Shown: positions 18,414 to 28,027, counted from the first letter of the stretch. The stretch: DNA of 64,000 bases from Rudaea sp. (GCA_031291055.1 JARLJU010000204.1:88484-152483); one strand, 5' to 3'. The notes: generated by a model not told the origin, from the sequence alone. Numbers and translations are program-made.

Positions 18414-19646
18414 CTAGGTCGTGCCGCGAACCGGTCGATCGTGCTGATCCGGCGCGTGATCGGATTGATTGATGGCAGCCGCGGTCTCGTGCTGATGATG
18501 CATGGGCAGAACGACGCGGAATTTCGTGCCCTCGCCGACCTTGCTCTGCACTTCGATGCGGCCGCCGTGCTTGCGTACAATACTGTACGACAACGATAAA
18601 CCCAATCCGGTGCCCTGGCCAACCGGCTTGGTGGTGAAGAATGGGTCGAATATGCGTTCCAGGCTTTCCTGAGGAATGCCTTTGCCCGTGTCGGAGATCT
18701 CGACAAATACATTTTCGCCTTCTTTCCCGGTGGCAATGCCGATCGTGCCGCGGTTTTCTATGGCGTGCCCGGCGTTGACGAGAATATTGAGGAATACCTG
18801 ATTGAGCTGCGACGGCAGGCATTCAATCTGGGGAATGTCGCCGTAATTGCGTTGTACATCGCATTTGTACTTCAGGTCGTTCCAGACAATATTAAGCGTG
18901 CTGTCCAGGCCGCGATGCAAGTCGGCCATGGTCCATTCCTCGGCATATCCGGCGCGGGAAAAGTCGCGCAGGTTTTCAACGATCTTCCTTACCCGCTCGA
19001 TACCCTCGCGCGATTCGGACAACAGCATCGGCAAATCTTTCACCAGAAAGTCAAAATCGATCTGTTGTTTGACTTCCGCGACTTCGTTGCGCCGCTCGTT
19101 GCTCTCGGCATCCACGCCGCGCAGTCCCTTGTCGTAGACACCGATCACGCGGAACAGGTTGTTGATGTATTCGCCGAGCGTACCCAGATTCGAATAGATA
19201 TAGCCGATCGGATTGTTGATTTCGTGCGCCACGCCCGCAGCCAGCTGGCCGATGGAAGCCATCTTGTCCGATTGCAGCAATTTCGCCTCGGCACTGCGCA
19301 GGCGCGCATAGGCATGATCGATCTCGCGCCGCCGCTCCGGGAAATCGGTATTCGCACGCCCGGCAGGCTCGATCTGTGCGATGAATCGCGTGGCGGTCGA
19401 AGCCGCCGCGACGAATGGACGCAAGCGCACGCTCAGCCGGGCCTTGCGTGGGTCGACGCCGGAATATTCGCGTTTCAGCTCGAAGCTGCCTTCGGACGTC
19501 GCCCGCGCGAGCGCTTCCGGGTCAAACCAGTCCAGTACTCGATCGGCAAGTTGCTCGGCAGTGCCGGCTTCGAGCAAGGTACATGCCGCCGAGTCTGCAC
19601 ACAGCAAGATTCCGTCTCTGGTTATTGCGTACTGCGCCTCGAACAT
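18414..19646 (-). CDS. soluble PAS histidine kinase
   Basis: About 410 residues with no membrane helix. The start is uncertain: ATG 19646 begins just at the PAS domain (FEAQYAITRDGILLCADSAA), GTG 19655 is three codons earlier, and the frame stays open to 19811. After PAS (to about 105) is a coiled region, then HisKA with KMASIGQLAAGVAHEINNP (His in AHEINNP). A 60-residue insert between the two HisKA helices follows, then HATPase with NQVFLNILVNAGHAI, ISDTGKGIP, and GQGTGLGLSLSYSIVRKHGG. The type resembles NtrB-like hybrid-free kinases. Its partner is the response regulator 9 nt downstream. The C-terminal tail is rich in His, Asp and Gln. Confidence 0.9.
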   Translation of the reverse strand: MFEAQYAITRDGILLCADSAACTLLEAGTAEQLADRVLDWFDPEALARATSEGSFELKREYSGVDPRKARLSVRLRPFVAAASTATRFIAQIEPAGRANTDFPERRREIDHAYARLRSAEAKLLQSDKMASIGQLAAGVAHEINNPIGYIYSNLGTLGEYINNLFRVIGVYDKGLRGVDAESNERRNEVAEVKQQIDFDFLVKDLPMLLSESREGIERVRKIVENLRDFSRAGYAEEWTMADLHRGLDSTLNIVWNDLKYKCDVQRNYGDIPQIECLPSQLNQVFLNILVNAGHAIENRGTIGIATGKEGENVFVEISDTGKGIPQESLERIFDPFFTTKPVGQGTGLGLSLSYSIVRKHGGRIEVQSKVGEGTKFRVVLPMHHQHETAAAINQSDHAPDQHDRPVRGTT

Positions 19647-19811
19647 CCCTTCCACTGCCCGACTAAACTGAAAGTCGCTGATTAACAGGATCGGTAATTT
19701 CCAAGCAGGCTTCAGTCCGAGTATAGCGCAAGAAAAAATAGACGCAGCGAAACGCGGGACGATTTTATCCGGACCAAGTTTAACCGCACCCGGCGACTGC
19801 ACCGGCCCCAC

Positions 19812-22163
19812 TCAGTGGCTCAAAGCGCGATCAGCCTCGCCGCGGTCGGAATCGGACAGGTGTTTGGCGACGTCGCGATAGCGATCCATCAGGCGCGCGT
19901 CATCCGGCATGACGCGCGCGAGTGCGACCAGGACTTCGCGGCACTCGTAGCTCGACTTGATCTGCGTGGCCGAGTCGAGTACGTCGCCGAGCGCCTTGGG
20001 GCCGAGCTTTCCCGCGTTGATCAGGGCGAGCAAGGCCTCGCGATGTTCGTAATCCGAGCCGAGACTTTGCGCCGAATGCGTGTAGGCCGCGGCCACAGAA
20101 TTGATATCGTGGGCCCGCTGCGCGACGGCGACAAGAAGCTGGCGATGTTCGTAGTCCGAACGCATGGAAGCGCTGGCCGTGATCACGCTGCCAAGTTGGG
20201 CATCGTCCAGGCCACCATGGTTCAGCATGGATTCCAGCGTGCGCCGACGCTCGTAGTCCGAATGCACGCCCAGGGCTGCGTCGAGCCAGGCCTGGCGAAC
20301 ATCGTCCGCGTTCGCCAGTCGCGCTACGACACCAACGAGCAATTCCGCGCGCTCGTAGTCGGAACTGAAATGGTCGACTTGATGCAGGAAGGTAATCTGC
20401 CGCGCCGCATCGAGCGCCTGTTGGTCGAACAGGCCGCTCAAAGCCTGGCGACGTTCGTAGTCGGAGTGCATGGCGCCGGAAAGCTGCAGCGCGCGATCCA
20501 GTTCGGCGGGCTTCAGCTTGCCCGTGCCTGCAAGCAGCTTCAGATAGATCGAGCGCGCGTAATCGGAATGGATCTGGCCGATTTCGTCGAGGACACGCGG
20601 TGCGCCGCCTTCGGCGTACAGGCGTTTTACCCGCGCCTCCGCGCCGATTCCCGTACGCATCAGCTCCTTCACGGCGGTCGCCATCAAGGCACGCGCCTTG
20701 TCGTCGTAAGCCTGCTCCGTGCCGTTGACGAAATAGCGTCGCTCAAGCTTGTTCCCGCGAGCGGCCAACTCGATGCGCCGGGTCGCGCCATCGCGCGTTT
20801 CCTCGAACCGCGCGGTGCCATCTGCGCTAAGGCTCGCGACATCGGTCTCGTCAGTGTTGAAGTCGATCTTGCCGTCGACGTTTGCGCTGAACTTGTGTGC
20901 GGCATCGCTGAAACTGACAGACATGATCTGATGACCGTTCAGGCTGCCTTCGACATTGACGTCGTCATGGATGCTTACGCTGGTATGACTCGTATCCTGC
21001 GGGGCCGGGCTCGGCGCTTGTTGTGGCGCCGACGGCGCTGCATAGGCAAGGCCTGAGTCGAAGCCAATCGCCGGCAGGCATGCCGCGCTGGCGACGAGAA
21101 CAATCAGGGCGAAGGCGCGCGCAAGCGCTCCTGAAGACGCGGTTTCCATGACAACTCCTTCGAGCAGCCGCTCGATTCGATGCAACAAAGACGACGGTCG
21201 CGCGGCCATCGCCGGCGCAAGGTTGAATACCTTCCGAGCCACATGGCGCTCGGCACAGACGGCAAGACATTCGGCAAGACGGCGGCCACCACCGGCTTGC
21301 TGTGCGGCGAACGCGTCGCAGAAAAGTTCCGCGATCTCGTCAAGCCGGCGTTGCGCGATGCCGGCCGCGGGCATGAACCAGAACAGCGCACGCCAGAATG
21401 CCGTCAGCAATTTCCAGCCGGGGTCGCCGCGCGCGATATGCGCCAGTTCATGCGCCAGCATCGCCCGCAACTGGGCGCGATCGAGCGTATCGATCGCCCA
21501 GACCGGCAGGACGATGCGCGCGAAAGGCGCGGCGATCGGGCTCGGGATGGTGTCGAGGCTGAGCAACCGCGGTTCGGCAATTCCCGCTCGCGTGGCCAGT
21601 GTGCTCAGATCTTCCTTCAATGCGGGGTTCGCGAGCGTCACGGCGTCAGCAAGGGTACGCTGCAGCCGAGCGAAACTCGCCGTCATCCGGGCGATCGCGA
21701 ACAAGGCAGCACCCAGCCAGATACCCACGATCCATGCCGGCCAATCCCGCGATGAGCCCGGAGATGAGCGTGGACCAGCCGACAGCGAACCCGCGAGCGC
21801 AGTCGAAGATCGTTCCTCAGCAGGCAATCGATCGGGCATTGCGCGCTGATGCCGAGATGTCGATGGCGACTCGGCGCTGGCGGCGATGAATTGGTTCGCC
21901 GACTGAGCGCGTGGCAGCACGGGACTATCGGACACTGCGCCAAGATGCCAGCGTCCGCCTATCTGCCATTGTTGCCGGGGCGACTGTTGCGAGGCCACTT
22001 GCAACGTTGCCGTGAGCACGCAACCGAACAGCGCCGTGCGCCACAGCAGCTGCCGACAGGCGCAGCGCAGCGCAGGAAAAGTCCGATCGATCGCCCACGC
22101 AGCGAACAGGAGCACGGTGCCGTGCAGGGCGATCGTCAGCAACCAGGCAGCGACGAGATCCAT
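19812..22163 (-). CDS. M56 (BlaR1-like) membrane metallopeptidase with 34-residue repeats
   Basis: A 783-residue protein. Membrane helices lie near residues 5-25, 43-60, 143-160 and 345-370. The M56 zinc peptidase domain carries AMLAHELAHIARGDP, with HELAH at 238-242. The region after the last helix (about 375-530) includes a beta-rich segment (VSIHDDVNVEGSLNG). From residue 533 to the end there are seven tandem 34-residue repeats, each opening S(D/S)YExRxxL. The gene lies 5 bp after the BlaI-type repressor gene, so the pair is a signal-peptidase/repressor system as in BlaR1/BlaI or MecR1/MecI. The repeats replace the usual penicillin-binding sensor domain, so the signal is probably not a beta-lactam (inference). 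Confidence 0.9.
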   Translation of the reverse strand: MDLVAAWLLTIALHGTVLLFAAWAIDRTFPALRCACRQLLWRTALFGCVLTATLQVASQQSPRQQWQIGGRWHLGAVSDSPVLPRAQSANQFIAASAESPSTSRHQRAMPDRLPAEERSSTALAGSLSAGPRSSPGSSRDWPAWIVGIWLGAALFAIARMTASFARLQRTLADAVTLANPALKEDLSTLATRAGIAEPRLLSLDTIPSPIAAPFARIVLPVWAIDTLDRAQLRAMLAHELAHIARGDPGWKLLTAFWRALFWFMPAAGIAQRRLDEIAELFCDAFAAQQAGGGRRLAECLAVCAERHVARKVFNLAPAMAARPSSLLHRIERLLEGVVMETASSGALARAFALIVLVASAACLPAIGFDSGLAYAAPSAPQQAPSPAPQDTSHTSVSIHDDVNVEGSLNGHQIMSVSFSDAAHKFSANVDGKIDFNTDETDVASLSADGTARFEETRDGATRRIELAARGNKLERRYFVNGTEQAYDDKARALMATAVKELMRTGIGAEARVKRLYAEGGAPRVLDEIGQIHSDYARSIYLKLLAGTGKLKPAELDRALQLSGAMHSDYERRQALSGLFDQQALDAARQITFLHQVDHFSSDYERAELLVGVVARLANADDVRQAWLDAALGVHSDYERRRTLESMLNHGGLDDAQLGSVITASASMRSDYEHRQLLVAVAQRAHDINSVAAAYTHSAQSLGSDYEHREALLALINAGKLGPKALGDVLDSATQIKSSYECREVLVALARVMPDDARLMDRYRDVAKHLSDSDRGEADRALSH
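19854..20567 (-). repeat. seven in-frame 102-bp repeats in the M56 peptidase gene
   Basis: The codon for the Ser of each S(D/S)Y motif begins, on the minus strand, at 20567, 20465, 20363, 20261, 20159, 20057 and 19955, so spacing is exactly 102 bp (34 residues). The first 10 residues of each unit are best conserved; the rest varies. A degenerate SDSD follows at 19856. The size and helical look suggest an alpha-solenoid like TPR. Confidence 0.92.
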
Positions 22164-22168
22164 GGCCT

Positions 22169-22561
22169 TCAGTCTCCCTTCCGGACATTTTTTGCCAGCC
22201 GCTTGCGCACACGTTCGAGATCGCCCGGCGCGACTTCCGCTTCACTGACCAGGTGCGCGACCAGCTCGCGTGCATCGCCGCCGAACAAGGAGCCAACCAG
22301 ATCCGCAACCATGGAACGGCGCACCTGCGGCTCGCTGACCAAGGCGCGGTAAATCAATTGCCGGCCGTCGCGCCGCTGGGTAACGACGCCGCGCTTTTCC
22401 AGACGCGTCAGCAGCGTGGCGACCGTGGTGTATTTCAGGCCGCGTTCCCGCGCCAGTGCAGTGGCTACGTCGGTCACGCTGGTTTCGCCCTGATGCCACA
22501 GCGTGCGCATCACGGCAATCTGCAGATCGCTGAGGGCGACGTTGGGTTCTATCTGGGCCAT
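22169..22561 (-). CDS. BlaI/MecI-family transcriptional repressor
   Basis: A 130-residue penicillinase-repressor-family protein. The winged helix is LSDLQIAVMRTLWHQGETSV, then VATALARERGLKYTTVATLL and TRLEKRGVVTQRRDGRQLIY; a C-terminal dimerisation helix follows (MVADLVGSLFGGDARELVAHL). In this family the repressor is cleaved or released when the membrane peptidase is activated. The partner is the M56 peptidase gene 5 bp downstream. A perfect BlaI-like dyad (TACTACA-TT-TGTAGTA) lies just upstream and overlaps a -10, so the operon probably represses itself. Confidence 0.93.
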   Translation of the reverse strand: MAQIEPNVALSDLQIAVMRTLWHQGETSVTDVATALARERGLKYTTVATLLTRLEKRGVVTQRRDGRQLIYRALVSEPQVRRSMVADLVGSLFGGDARELVAHLVSEAEVAPGDLERVRKRLAKNVRKGD

Positions 22562-22570
22562 GATCTTTTT

Positions 22571-22598
22571 CTACGCTTGTAGTACTACATTTGTAGTA
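22571..22598 (-). promoter_or_regulatory. BlaI-type operator
   Basis: A perfect inverted repeat, TACTACA (22583-22589), TT, TGTAGTA (22592-22598), matches the TACA/TGTA core of BlaI/MecI operators. A second, shorter dyad CTAC-GCTT-GTAG (22571-22582) abuts it. The start codon is 10 nt further downstream. Confidence 0.82.
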
Positions 22599-22618
22599 GA
22601 TCAGCGCCAAAACTGCAA
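22590..22618 (-). promoter_or_regulatory. candidate promoter of the blaI-M56 operon
   Basis: On the minus strand, TTGCAG (22618-22613) and TACAAA (22595-22590) are 17 bp apart. The -10 lies inside the operator, so repressor binding would block RNA polymerase. Confidence 0.5.
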
Positions 22619-22705
22619 GAGGTCGAAAGTCATGGTTGCAATCCGGTGCAGCGGCTGCGCGACCGGCACAATGGATTTCGCGGCCGGGACAAACGCCAAG
22701 AAGGC

Positions 22706-24886
22706 TCAGACTACGGACAAGTTGGCATACGCGAGCACCAGCCACTTGGCGCCGGCGTTTTCAAAATTGACCTGCACCCGCGCATGCGCACCCGAACCTT
22801 CGGCATCGATCACGACGCCCTCGCCGAAGCTGGCATGACGCACGTGCTGGCCCAGTTTGAGCGTCGGCGCGTCGCCGCCGTCGTCGATGAAATGGCCGCC
22901 GTAAAGCGGGCGCGACACCTGCACGCGCGGACGTACCTCCTGTACCAGCTCGCGCGGCAACTCGTGCAGGAAACGCGAGGGGCGATTGTAGGTCTCCGAT
23001 CCGTGCAGGCGGCGCGATTCAGCATAGGACAATACGAGGGTTTCGCGGGCACGCGTGATGCCGACGTAGGCGAGGCGGCGCTCTTCTTCCAGGCGTCCGG
23101 GTTCGTCGAGCGATTTCTGGCTGGGGAAAAGGCCGTCTTCCAGGCCGACCAGAAACACCAGCGGAAATTCCAGGCCCTTGGCCGAGTGCAAAGTCATCAA
23201 CTGCACGCAGTCTTCCCAGGCTTCGCCCTGACTGTCGCCTGCTTCAAGCGCAGCGTGGGCGAGGAAGGCGGTGAGTTCGGAAAATTCGGCTTCGATGTCC
23301 TCGGCCGTGCGCTCGAAGCGGCTGGCGACATTGACCAGTTCGTCGAGATTTTCCACCCGCGATTCCGCGCTGCCGCGCGAATCGGCCTCGTAGAAATCAC
23401 GCAGGCCGCTGCGCTGGATCGCGTGATCCATCTGTTCGGCCAGCGGCAATGCCGTGTCGCCGTCCGACGCACAGGCCCGGGCCAGTTCCCCGATCAGGGC
23501 AAGAAACGCCTTCAGCGCATTTTTTGCACGCCCGGCCAGCCCGGCGTCGGTGAGTTCGACCAGCACCGCGTCCCACAGCGAGCTGGCGTTCTGCCGCGCA
23601 CGCTGGCGCAGGGTATCCAGGGTACGTTCGCCGATGCCGCGCGGCGGCGTGTTCACGCTGCGCTCGAACGCGGCATCGTCGTGGCAGTTGGCGGCCAGGC
23701 GCAGGTAGGCGAGCGCATCCTTGATCTCGGCGCGGTCAAAAAAACGCAGGCCGCCGTAAACGCGATAGCGGACGTCGTGCTGGATCAGTTGTTCCTCGAA
23801 GTTGCGCGACTGCGCGTTGGATCGGTATAAAATCGCGCATTCGCTCGCTTTTCCACCTTGTTGCAGATGCTCGCGGATGCGCTCGACGACGAAGCGCGCC
23901 TCGTCCTGTTCGTTGTAGGCGGCATACAGCGCGACGGGCGACCCCGCCTCGCCCGCGGTCCACAGCTTCTTGCCGAGGCGCTGCGGATTGTTGGCGATGA
24001 TCGCGTTCGCGGCTTTCAGGATCGTGCCGGTGGAACGGTAGTTCTGCTCCAGCCGGATGGTTGTCGCGCCTGGAAAGTCGCGCAGGAAATGCTGCACGTT
24101 TTCCACGCGCGCGCCGCGCCAGCCGTAGATCGCCTGGTCGTCGTCGCCGACCACGAACATCTGTCCGTCGGTGCCGGCCAGCATGCGCAGCCACGCATAC
24201 TGGATCGTGTTGGTGTCCTGGAACTCGTCGATCAGCAGATGCCGGTAACGTTCGCGATAGTGCGCCAGCAGCGCGTCGTCGTTGAGCCACAATTCGTGTG
24301 AGCGCAGCAGCAGTTCGGCGAAATCCACCAGGCCGGAGCGCTGACACGTCGCCTCGTAGGAGCGGTAGATATCCAGCAGGGTGCGGGTCAGCGGATTGCC
24401 GCCGTGCTCGAATGCGTCCGGCCGCTTGCCCTCGTCCTTGGCCGTATTGATGAACCATGCCGCCTGGCGCGGCGGAAAACGCGCCTCATCCAGTCCCAAG
24501 CCCAGGATCGTGCGCTTGATCAGGCGCTGCTGATCGTCGCTGTCCAGAATCTGGAACGTCTGCGGCAATTTCGCTTCGCGCCAGTGCTGGCGCAGCAGGC
24601 GATGGGCGATGCCGTGGAAGGTGCCGACGCTCAGTCCGCGCGTGCCTTGGGCAATCAGCGTATCGCAGCGCGCGCGCATTTCAGCGGCGGCCTTGTTGGT
24701 GAAGGTGACGGCGAGTATCGACCACGGCGAGGCGCGTTCGACTTCGAGCAGCCACGCGATCCGATGGGTAAGCACGCGGGTCTTGCCGGAACCGGCGCCG
24801 GCAAGCACGAGATAATGTCCCGGCGGCGCGCTGACGGCTTGGCGCTGAGCCGGGTTCAGGTCATCCAAAAGATGGGAAACGTCCAT
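22706..24886 (-). CDS. uvrD: DNA helicase II (UvrD)
   Basis: This 726-residue SF1 3'-5' DNA helicase matches the length of E. coli UvrD (720). Walker A is AGAGSGKTRVLTHR; motif Ia is TFTNKAAAEMRAR; motif II is LIDEFQDTN; motif III is FVVGDDDQAIYGWRGA; IV-VI include LEQNYRST, VQLMTLHSAKGLEFP and AYVGITRARE. The C-terminal tail (VRHASFGEGVVIDAEGSGAH) is the Tudor-like UvrD end. It acts with UvrABC in nucleotide-excision repair, in mismatch repair and against RecA filaments. It stands alone; the BlaI gene lies downstream on the same strand. Confidence 0.95.
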   Translation of the reverse strand: MDVSHLLDDLNPAQRQAVSAPPGHYLVLAGAGSGKTRVLTHRIAWLLEVERASPWSILAVTFTNKAAAEMRARCDTLIAQGTRGLSVGTFHGIAHRLLRQHWREAKLPQTFQILDSDDQQRLIKRTILGLGLDEARFPPRQAAWFINTAKDEGKRPDAFEHGGNPLTRTLLDIYRSYEATCQRSGLVDFAELLLRSHELWLNDDALLAHYRERYRHLLIDEFQDTNTIQYAWLRMLAGTDGQMFVVGDDDQAIYGWRGARVENVQHFLRDFPGATTIRLEQNYRSTGTILKAANAIIANNPQRLGKKLWTAGEAGSPVALYAAYNEQDEARFVVERIREHLQQGGKASECAILYRSNAQSRNFEEQLIQHDVRYRVYGGLRFFDRAEIKDALAYLRLAANCHDDAAFERSVNTPPRGIGERTLDTLRQRARQNASSLWDAVLVELTDAGLAGRAKNALKAFLALIGELARACASDGDTALPLAEQMDHAIQRSGLRDFYEADSRGSAESRVENLDELVNVASRFERTAEDIEAEFSELTAFLAHAALEAGDSQGEAWEDCVQLMTLHSAKGLEFPLVFLVGLEDGLFPSQKSLDEPGRLEEERRLAYVGITRARETLVLSYAESRRLHGSETYNRPSRFLHELPRELVQEVRPRVQVSRPLYGGHFIDDGGDAPTLKLGQHVRHASFGEGVVIDAEGSGAHARVQVNFENAGAKWLVLAYANLSVV

Positions 24887-25058
24887 CGCGGCATTGTACT
24901 GGCCGCGTTGCGATTGCGGCCATGCAACCCGCCGCGATCACGCCGCTCGATGCGGTCGTGCGACTTCATGCACGAAGTGGACGGCCACTGCTGCGGTATT
25001 CTGCAGGTGCGGTCGCGTCACTCGGTGTGACCGTGCCTGCGCCAGCCGCGCAGTCACC

Positions 25059-25277
25059 CTAGGACTTGCGCATCGCACCCGCGGCAACCAGCCCGAGTCC
25101 GACCAGTGCGGCGATGCCGCCGGCCCATTGCGGCACGGTTTTGTCCTGGCTCACGGTTGCCGAGATGCTGCCGATCCGGGCAACTTCCTTGTCGTGCGGA
25201 TATTCGAGTTTGCCCAGAAACGCGGCAACCCCGCCGATGATGAGGATCACACCGATCACGATCATTGCTCCACGCAT
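25059..25277 (-). CDS. small DUF3185-like membrane protein
   Basis: This 72-residue protein has two membrane helices (IVIGVILIIGGVAAFLG and WAGGIAALVGLGLVAAGAM) joined by a short polar loop (HDKEVARIGSISATVSQDKTVP). The length and layout fit DUF3185; function unknown. Starts at 25277 with an upstream AGGAGAGGGA run. It lies between uvrD and the reductase operon on the same strand. Confidence 0.8.
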   Translation of the reverse strand: MRGAMIVIGVILIIGGVAAFLGKLEYPHDKEVARIGSISATVSQDKTVPQWAGGIAALVGLGLVAAGAMRKS

Positions 25278-25342
25278 AGTCCCTCTCCTGTTGTTTCATA
25301 CCGCGCTAAAATCAAGTTGAGCCGCAATCAACCGGGCGTCGA

Positions 25343-26398
25343 TCAGCTGCCCTCGAGCAGCTTGACTCCGGGCAAGTTGACCACATAGTCGGCACCCATC
25401 AGTTGCGACGGCGTGAAGTAGCCGCCAGTCGGGTGCGTAAGTTGCAACACGTGCTCGGCGATGCCCAGCGACGCAGTCACGGTAAGGTCGTAGCCGTTCG
25501 GTGCGCTCAGGGCAAGTTTGACTTCCTTGCCGGCGCGGTTGCGCACTTCGCCCCAGACGTAGCTGCCGCTGTCGCTGCGGCGTTTTTCGCTGGGACCCGG
25601 CGTGGTCTTGTCGATCTTCTTCTTCATCAGATTCTGCACATAGCCCAGTTTCAGCACAGGCTGCAACCGGCGCATCCACCGCATGCGCTGGATGGTTTTC
25701 GGCGGTACGACCATGTAGGTCTCGATGTTCGGAATGCCGGTCGAAATGTAGGCGGTAAAGACGTCACCCCAGGGGATCGTCATGGCCGTGCGCGCCTTCC
25801 CATCGCGCGCGAATTCGCGTGATTTCCACGCCAGCGGCACGGTTTTCAGTTCACCGTCGATGCGTGCTCTCCCACCCTTGCGCAAGCCTTCGACGCTGGT
25901 CTTTGCGGTGCCGGGACTCGGGCCGCCGCCGGCCTCGAAGGCCAGGACCAGAGAAGTGGCATCCGGCAATCGCCGCTTGAGCATGGCCGCGGTACAGTCG
26001 GTCGGCACGACATCGAAACCGGACCCTGGCAGCACGATGACGCCCTGATGCTTGGCCCGCACATGTGCGTGGTGACACAACTCGAACACGTCGATCTCGC
26101 CGGTAATGTCCAGATAGTGCACGTTCAGGTCAAGGCAGGCGTTGAGCATGGGCGCAGCGGTGCGCGAGAACGGGCCGGCGCAGTGCAGGACGACGGCGAC
26201 CCCGCCGAGATTGCGTGCCACCTCGTTCGGATTGGACAGCTCGAACACGCGCCGCGACAGGCCCAGTTCCTGCGCGAGCGCATCGACCTGGTCGCGATTG
26301 CGCCCGGCCAGCATCGGCTTGAGGCCGCGTTTGGCCGCCTCACGTGCAATCAGGCGTCCGGTATATCCGTTCGCCCCGTAGATCATCAATCGGCTCAT
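25343..26398 (-). CDS. saccharopine-dehydrogenase-like NAD(P)-binding reductase
   Basis: About 351 residues from the ATG at 26398. The Rossmann motif is LMIYGANGYTGRLIAREAAKRG (GxNGxTG). Other motifs are HCAGPFSRTAAPMLNACL, HYLDITGEIDVF and VLPGSGFDVVPTDC. These fit the saccharopine dehydrogenase/trans-acting enoyl reductase superfamily, which includes lipid-modifying enoyl reductases. The substrate is unknown. The start overlaps the stop of the upstream SDR gene by 4 nt (ATGA), so the two act in one pathway, perhaps lipid or polyketide reduction (inference). Confidence 0.88.
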   Translation of the reverse strand: MSRLMIYGANGYTGRLIAREAAKRGLKPMLAGRNRDQVDALAQELGLSRRVFELSNPNEVARNLGGVAVVLHCAGPFSRTAAPMLNACLDLNVHYLDITGEIDVFELCHHAHVRAKHQGVIVLPGSGFDVVPTDCTAAMLKRRLPDATSLVLAFEAGGGPSPGTAKTSVEGLRKGGRARIDGELKTVPLAWKSREFARDGKARTAMTIPWGDVFTAYISTGIPNIETYMVVPPKTIQRMRWMRRLQPVLKLGYVQNLMKKKIDKTTPGPSEKRRSDSGSYVWGEVRNRAGKEVKLALSAPNGYDLTVTASLGIAEHVLQLTHPTGGYFTPSQLMGADYVVNLPGVKLLEGS

Positions 26399-27204
26399 CG
26401 GGCGTTGCCTCCCTTGCGCATGACGTCGACCAACTTGCGGAAAAACAGCTCCGGCAGGAAGCGCTTGATGCGCCAACGCCCGATTTCACCCGAGGTCGGC
26501 AGGATCAGGAAATCGCCGCGTTGCATGCCGCGATAGATTCGCGCGGCGACCTCGTCGGCGCCTTCCTTCGCATTCTTCATGAGTTTTGATGCGGCCGCCT
26601 TGTCCGCTTCCGGCGCGCGCGAGGTTTCCATCAGATTGGTCTGGAAGAATGCCGGACAGACCACGGAAACGCGTACCGCGCTGTTGGCCAGGGCAAGCTC
26701 GCCGCGCAGGCATTCGGACAGGGCAATGACCCCGGCCTTGCTGGCCGAATAGGCCGCCATGCGCGGTGCATTGGCAATACCGGCAAATGAGGCAATGTTC
26801 ACAATGTGGCCTTTGCCCTGTTCGAGCAGCACCGGCAGGAAGGCGCGGCAGCCACGCACGACTCCCATCAGGTTGATGTTGAGGGTCCAGCGCCAGTCGT
26901 CGAGCGAGGTCTGCGCCAGCGTTCCGGCCGAAGCCACGCCGGCGTTGTTGACTACGACGTCGACACCGTCCCAGGCGGCGAGGATTTCATCGCGCATGGT
27001 ATCGACCGACGCGTCATCGCCCACGTCAACCTTGAGCGCCATCGCACCGACGCCGAATTCGGTGATCAGGCGCACGGTGTCCTGCGCCCGATCCAGGCGC
27101 ACGTCGGCGCAGGCGACCCGCCAGCCGTTTTCGGCGAAGCAGAACGACAGCGCCCGGCCGAGGCCGCTGCCTGCGCCGGTGATGAGCACGCGCTTGTGAT
27201 CCAC
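26395..27204 (-). CDS. short-chain dehydrogenase/reductase
   Basis: The preferred start is GTG at 27204, with AGGAGG at 27218-27213, eight nt upstream; longer frames to 27342 are rejected. The 269-residue SDR has TGAGSGLG for NAD(P) binding, NNAGVAS, Ser in NIASFAG and the catalytic YSASK. The C-terminal part ([33 protein letters not shown]) is extended and basic, as in SDRs acting on long-chain substrates. First gene of a two-gene operon with the saccharopine-dehydrogenase-like reductase. Confidence 0.9.
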   Translation of the reverse strand: MDHKRVLITGAGSGLGRALSFCFAENGWRVACADVRLDRAQDTVRLITEFGVGAMALKVDVGDDASVDTMRDEILAAWDGVDVVVNNAGVASAGTLAQTSLDDWRWTLNINLMGVVRGCRAFLPVLLEQGKGHIVNIASFAGIANAPRMAAYSASKAGVIALSECLRGELALANSAVRVSVVCPAFFQTNLMETSRAPEADKAAASKLMKNAKEGADEVAARIYRGMQRGDFLILPTSGEIGRWRIKRFLPELFFRKLVDVMRKGGNAR

Positions 27205-27262
27205 GGCGCCAACCTCCTGGGGTTTGTTATGCTCGGATAGTATGCCAGCACCCGGAGTCACG

Positions 27263-28027
27263 ATGGACAACGAATCCTTGTTCGATCTGCGCGGCAAGAC
27301 CGCGCTGGTGACCGGCGCCAGCCGCGGTATCGGTGCGGCCACGGCACACTTGCTGGCCAGCTACGGCGCACACGTGGTCGTATCCAGCCGCAAACTGGAG
27401 AGTTGCGAGCAGGTGGTTGCCGCGATCCGCTCGGCCGGCGGCAAGGCCAGCGCCTGCGCCGCCCACATCGGCGATGTGGGCTCCATCGATGCATTGTTCG
27501 CGCGACTGGACGGCGAGGACCTGCTGCCGGATGTCCTGGTCAACAACGCGGCGACAAACCCGCATTTCGGACCGATGCTCGACATGGATCTGGCTGCGTT
27601 CGACAAGACCGTCGAAGTGAACATCCGCGGCTATTTCTATGTATCGGTGAAGGCGGCGCGGACGATGCGCGAGCGCGGCGGCGCGATCGTCAACGTGGCT
27701 TCCGTGAACGGCCGCCGCGCGGCGCCGGGGCAGGGAGTTTATTCGCTGAGCAAGGCGGCCATCCTGTCGATGACAGAAGGCTTCGCCAAGGAACTGGCGC
27801 AATACAAGATCCGTGTCAATGCCGTTCTGCCCGGACTCACCGATACGAAGTTCGCCGGCGCGCTGACGCAAAATCCGGAACTGCTCAAGCATTTGTTGCG
27901 TGCAATACCGCTGGGGCGGATCGCGCAACCGGCCGAGATCGCGCCGATGATCGCGTTCCTATGCACGCCGGCGGCAAGCTACATCACTGGAGCGAGTTTT
28001 GCCGTGGATGGCGGATACCTGGCGTGA
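27263..28027 (+). CDS. short-chain dehydrogenase/reductase (gluconate 5-dehydrogenase/FabG-like)
   Basis: A 254-residue SDR, divergent from the previous operon by 58 bp. ATG 27263 has a CGGAG site 7 nt upstream. Motifs: TGASRGIG, the NNAATNP variant of NNAG, Ser in [13 protein letters not shown] for the catalytic Tyr/Lys, and the closing [14 protein letters not shown]. The substrate is not evident. The shared intergenic space suggests common control with the reductase pair, and they may act on related lipids. Confidence 0.9.
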   Translation: MDNESLFDLRGKTALVTGASRGIGAATAHLLASYGAHVVVSSRKLESCEQVVAAIRSAGGKASACAAHIGDVGSIDALFARLDGEDLLPDVLVNNAATNPHFGPMLDMDLAAFDKTVEVNIRGYFYVSVKAARTMRERGGAIVNVASVNGRRAAPGQGVYSLSKAAILSMTEGFAKELAQYKIRVNAVLPGLTDTKFAGALTQNPELLKHLLRAIPLGRIAQPAEIAPMIAFLCTPAASYITGASFAVDGGYLA

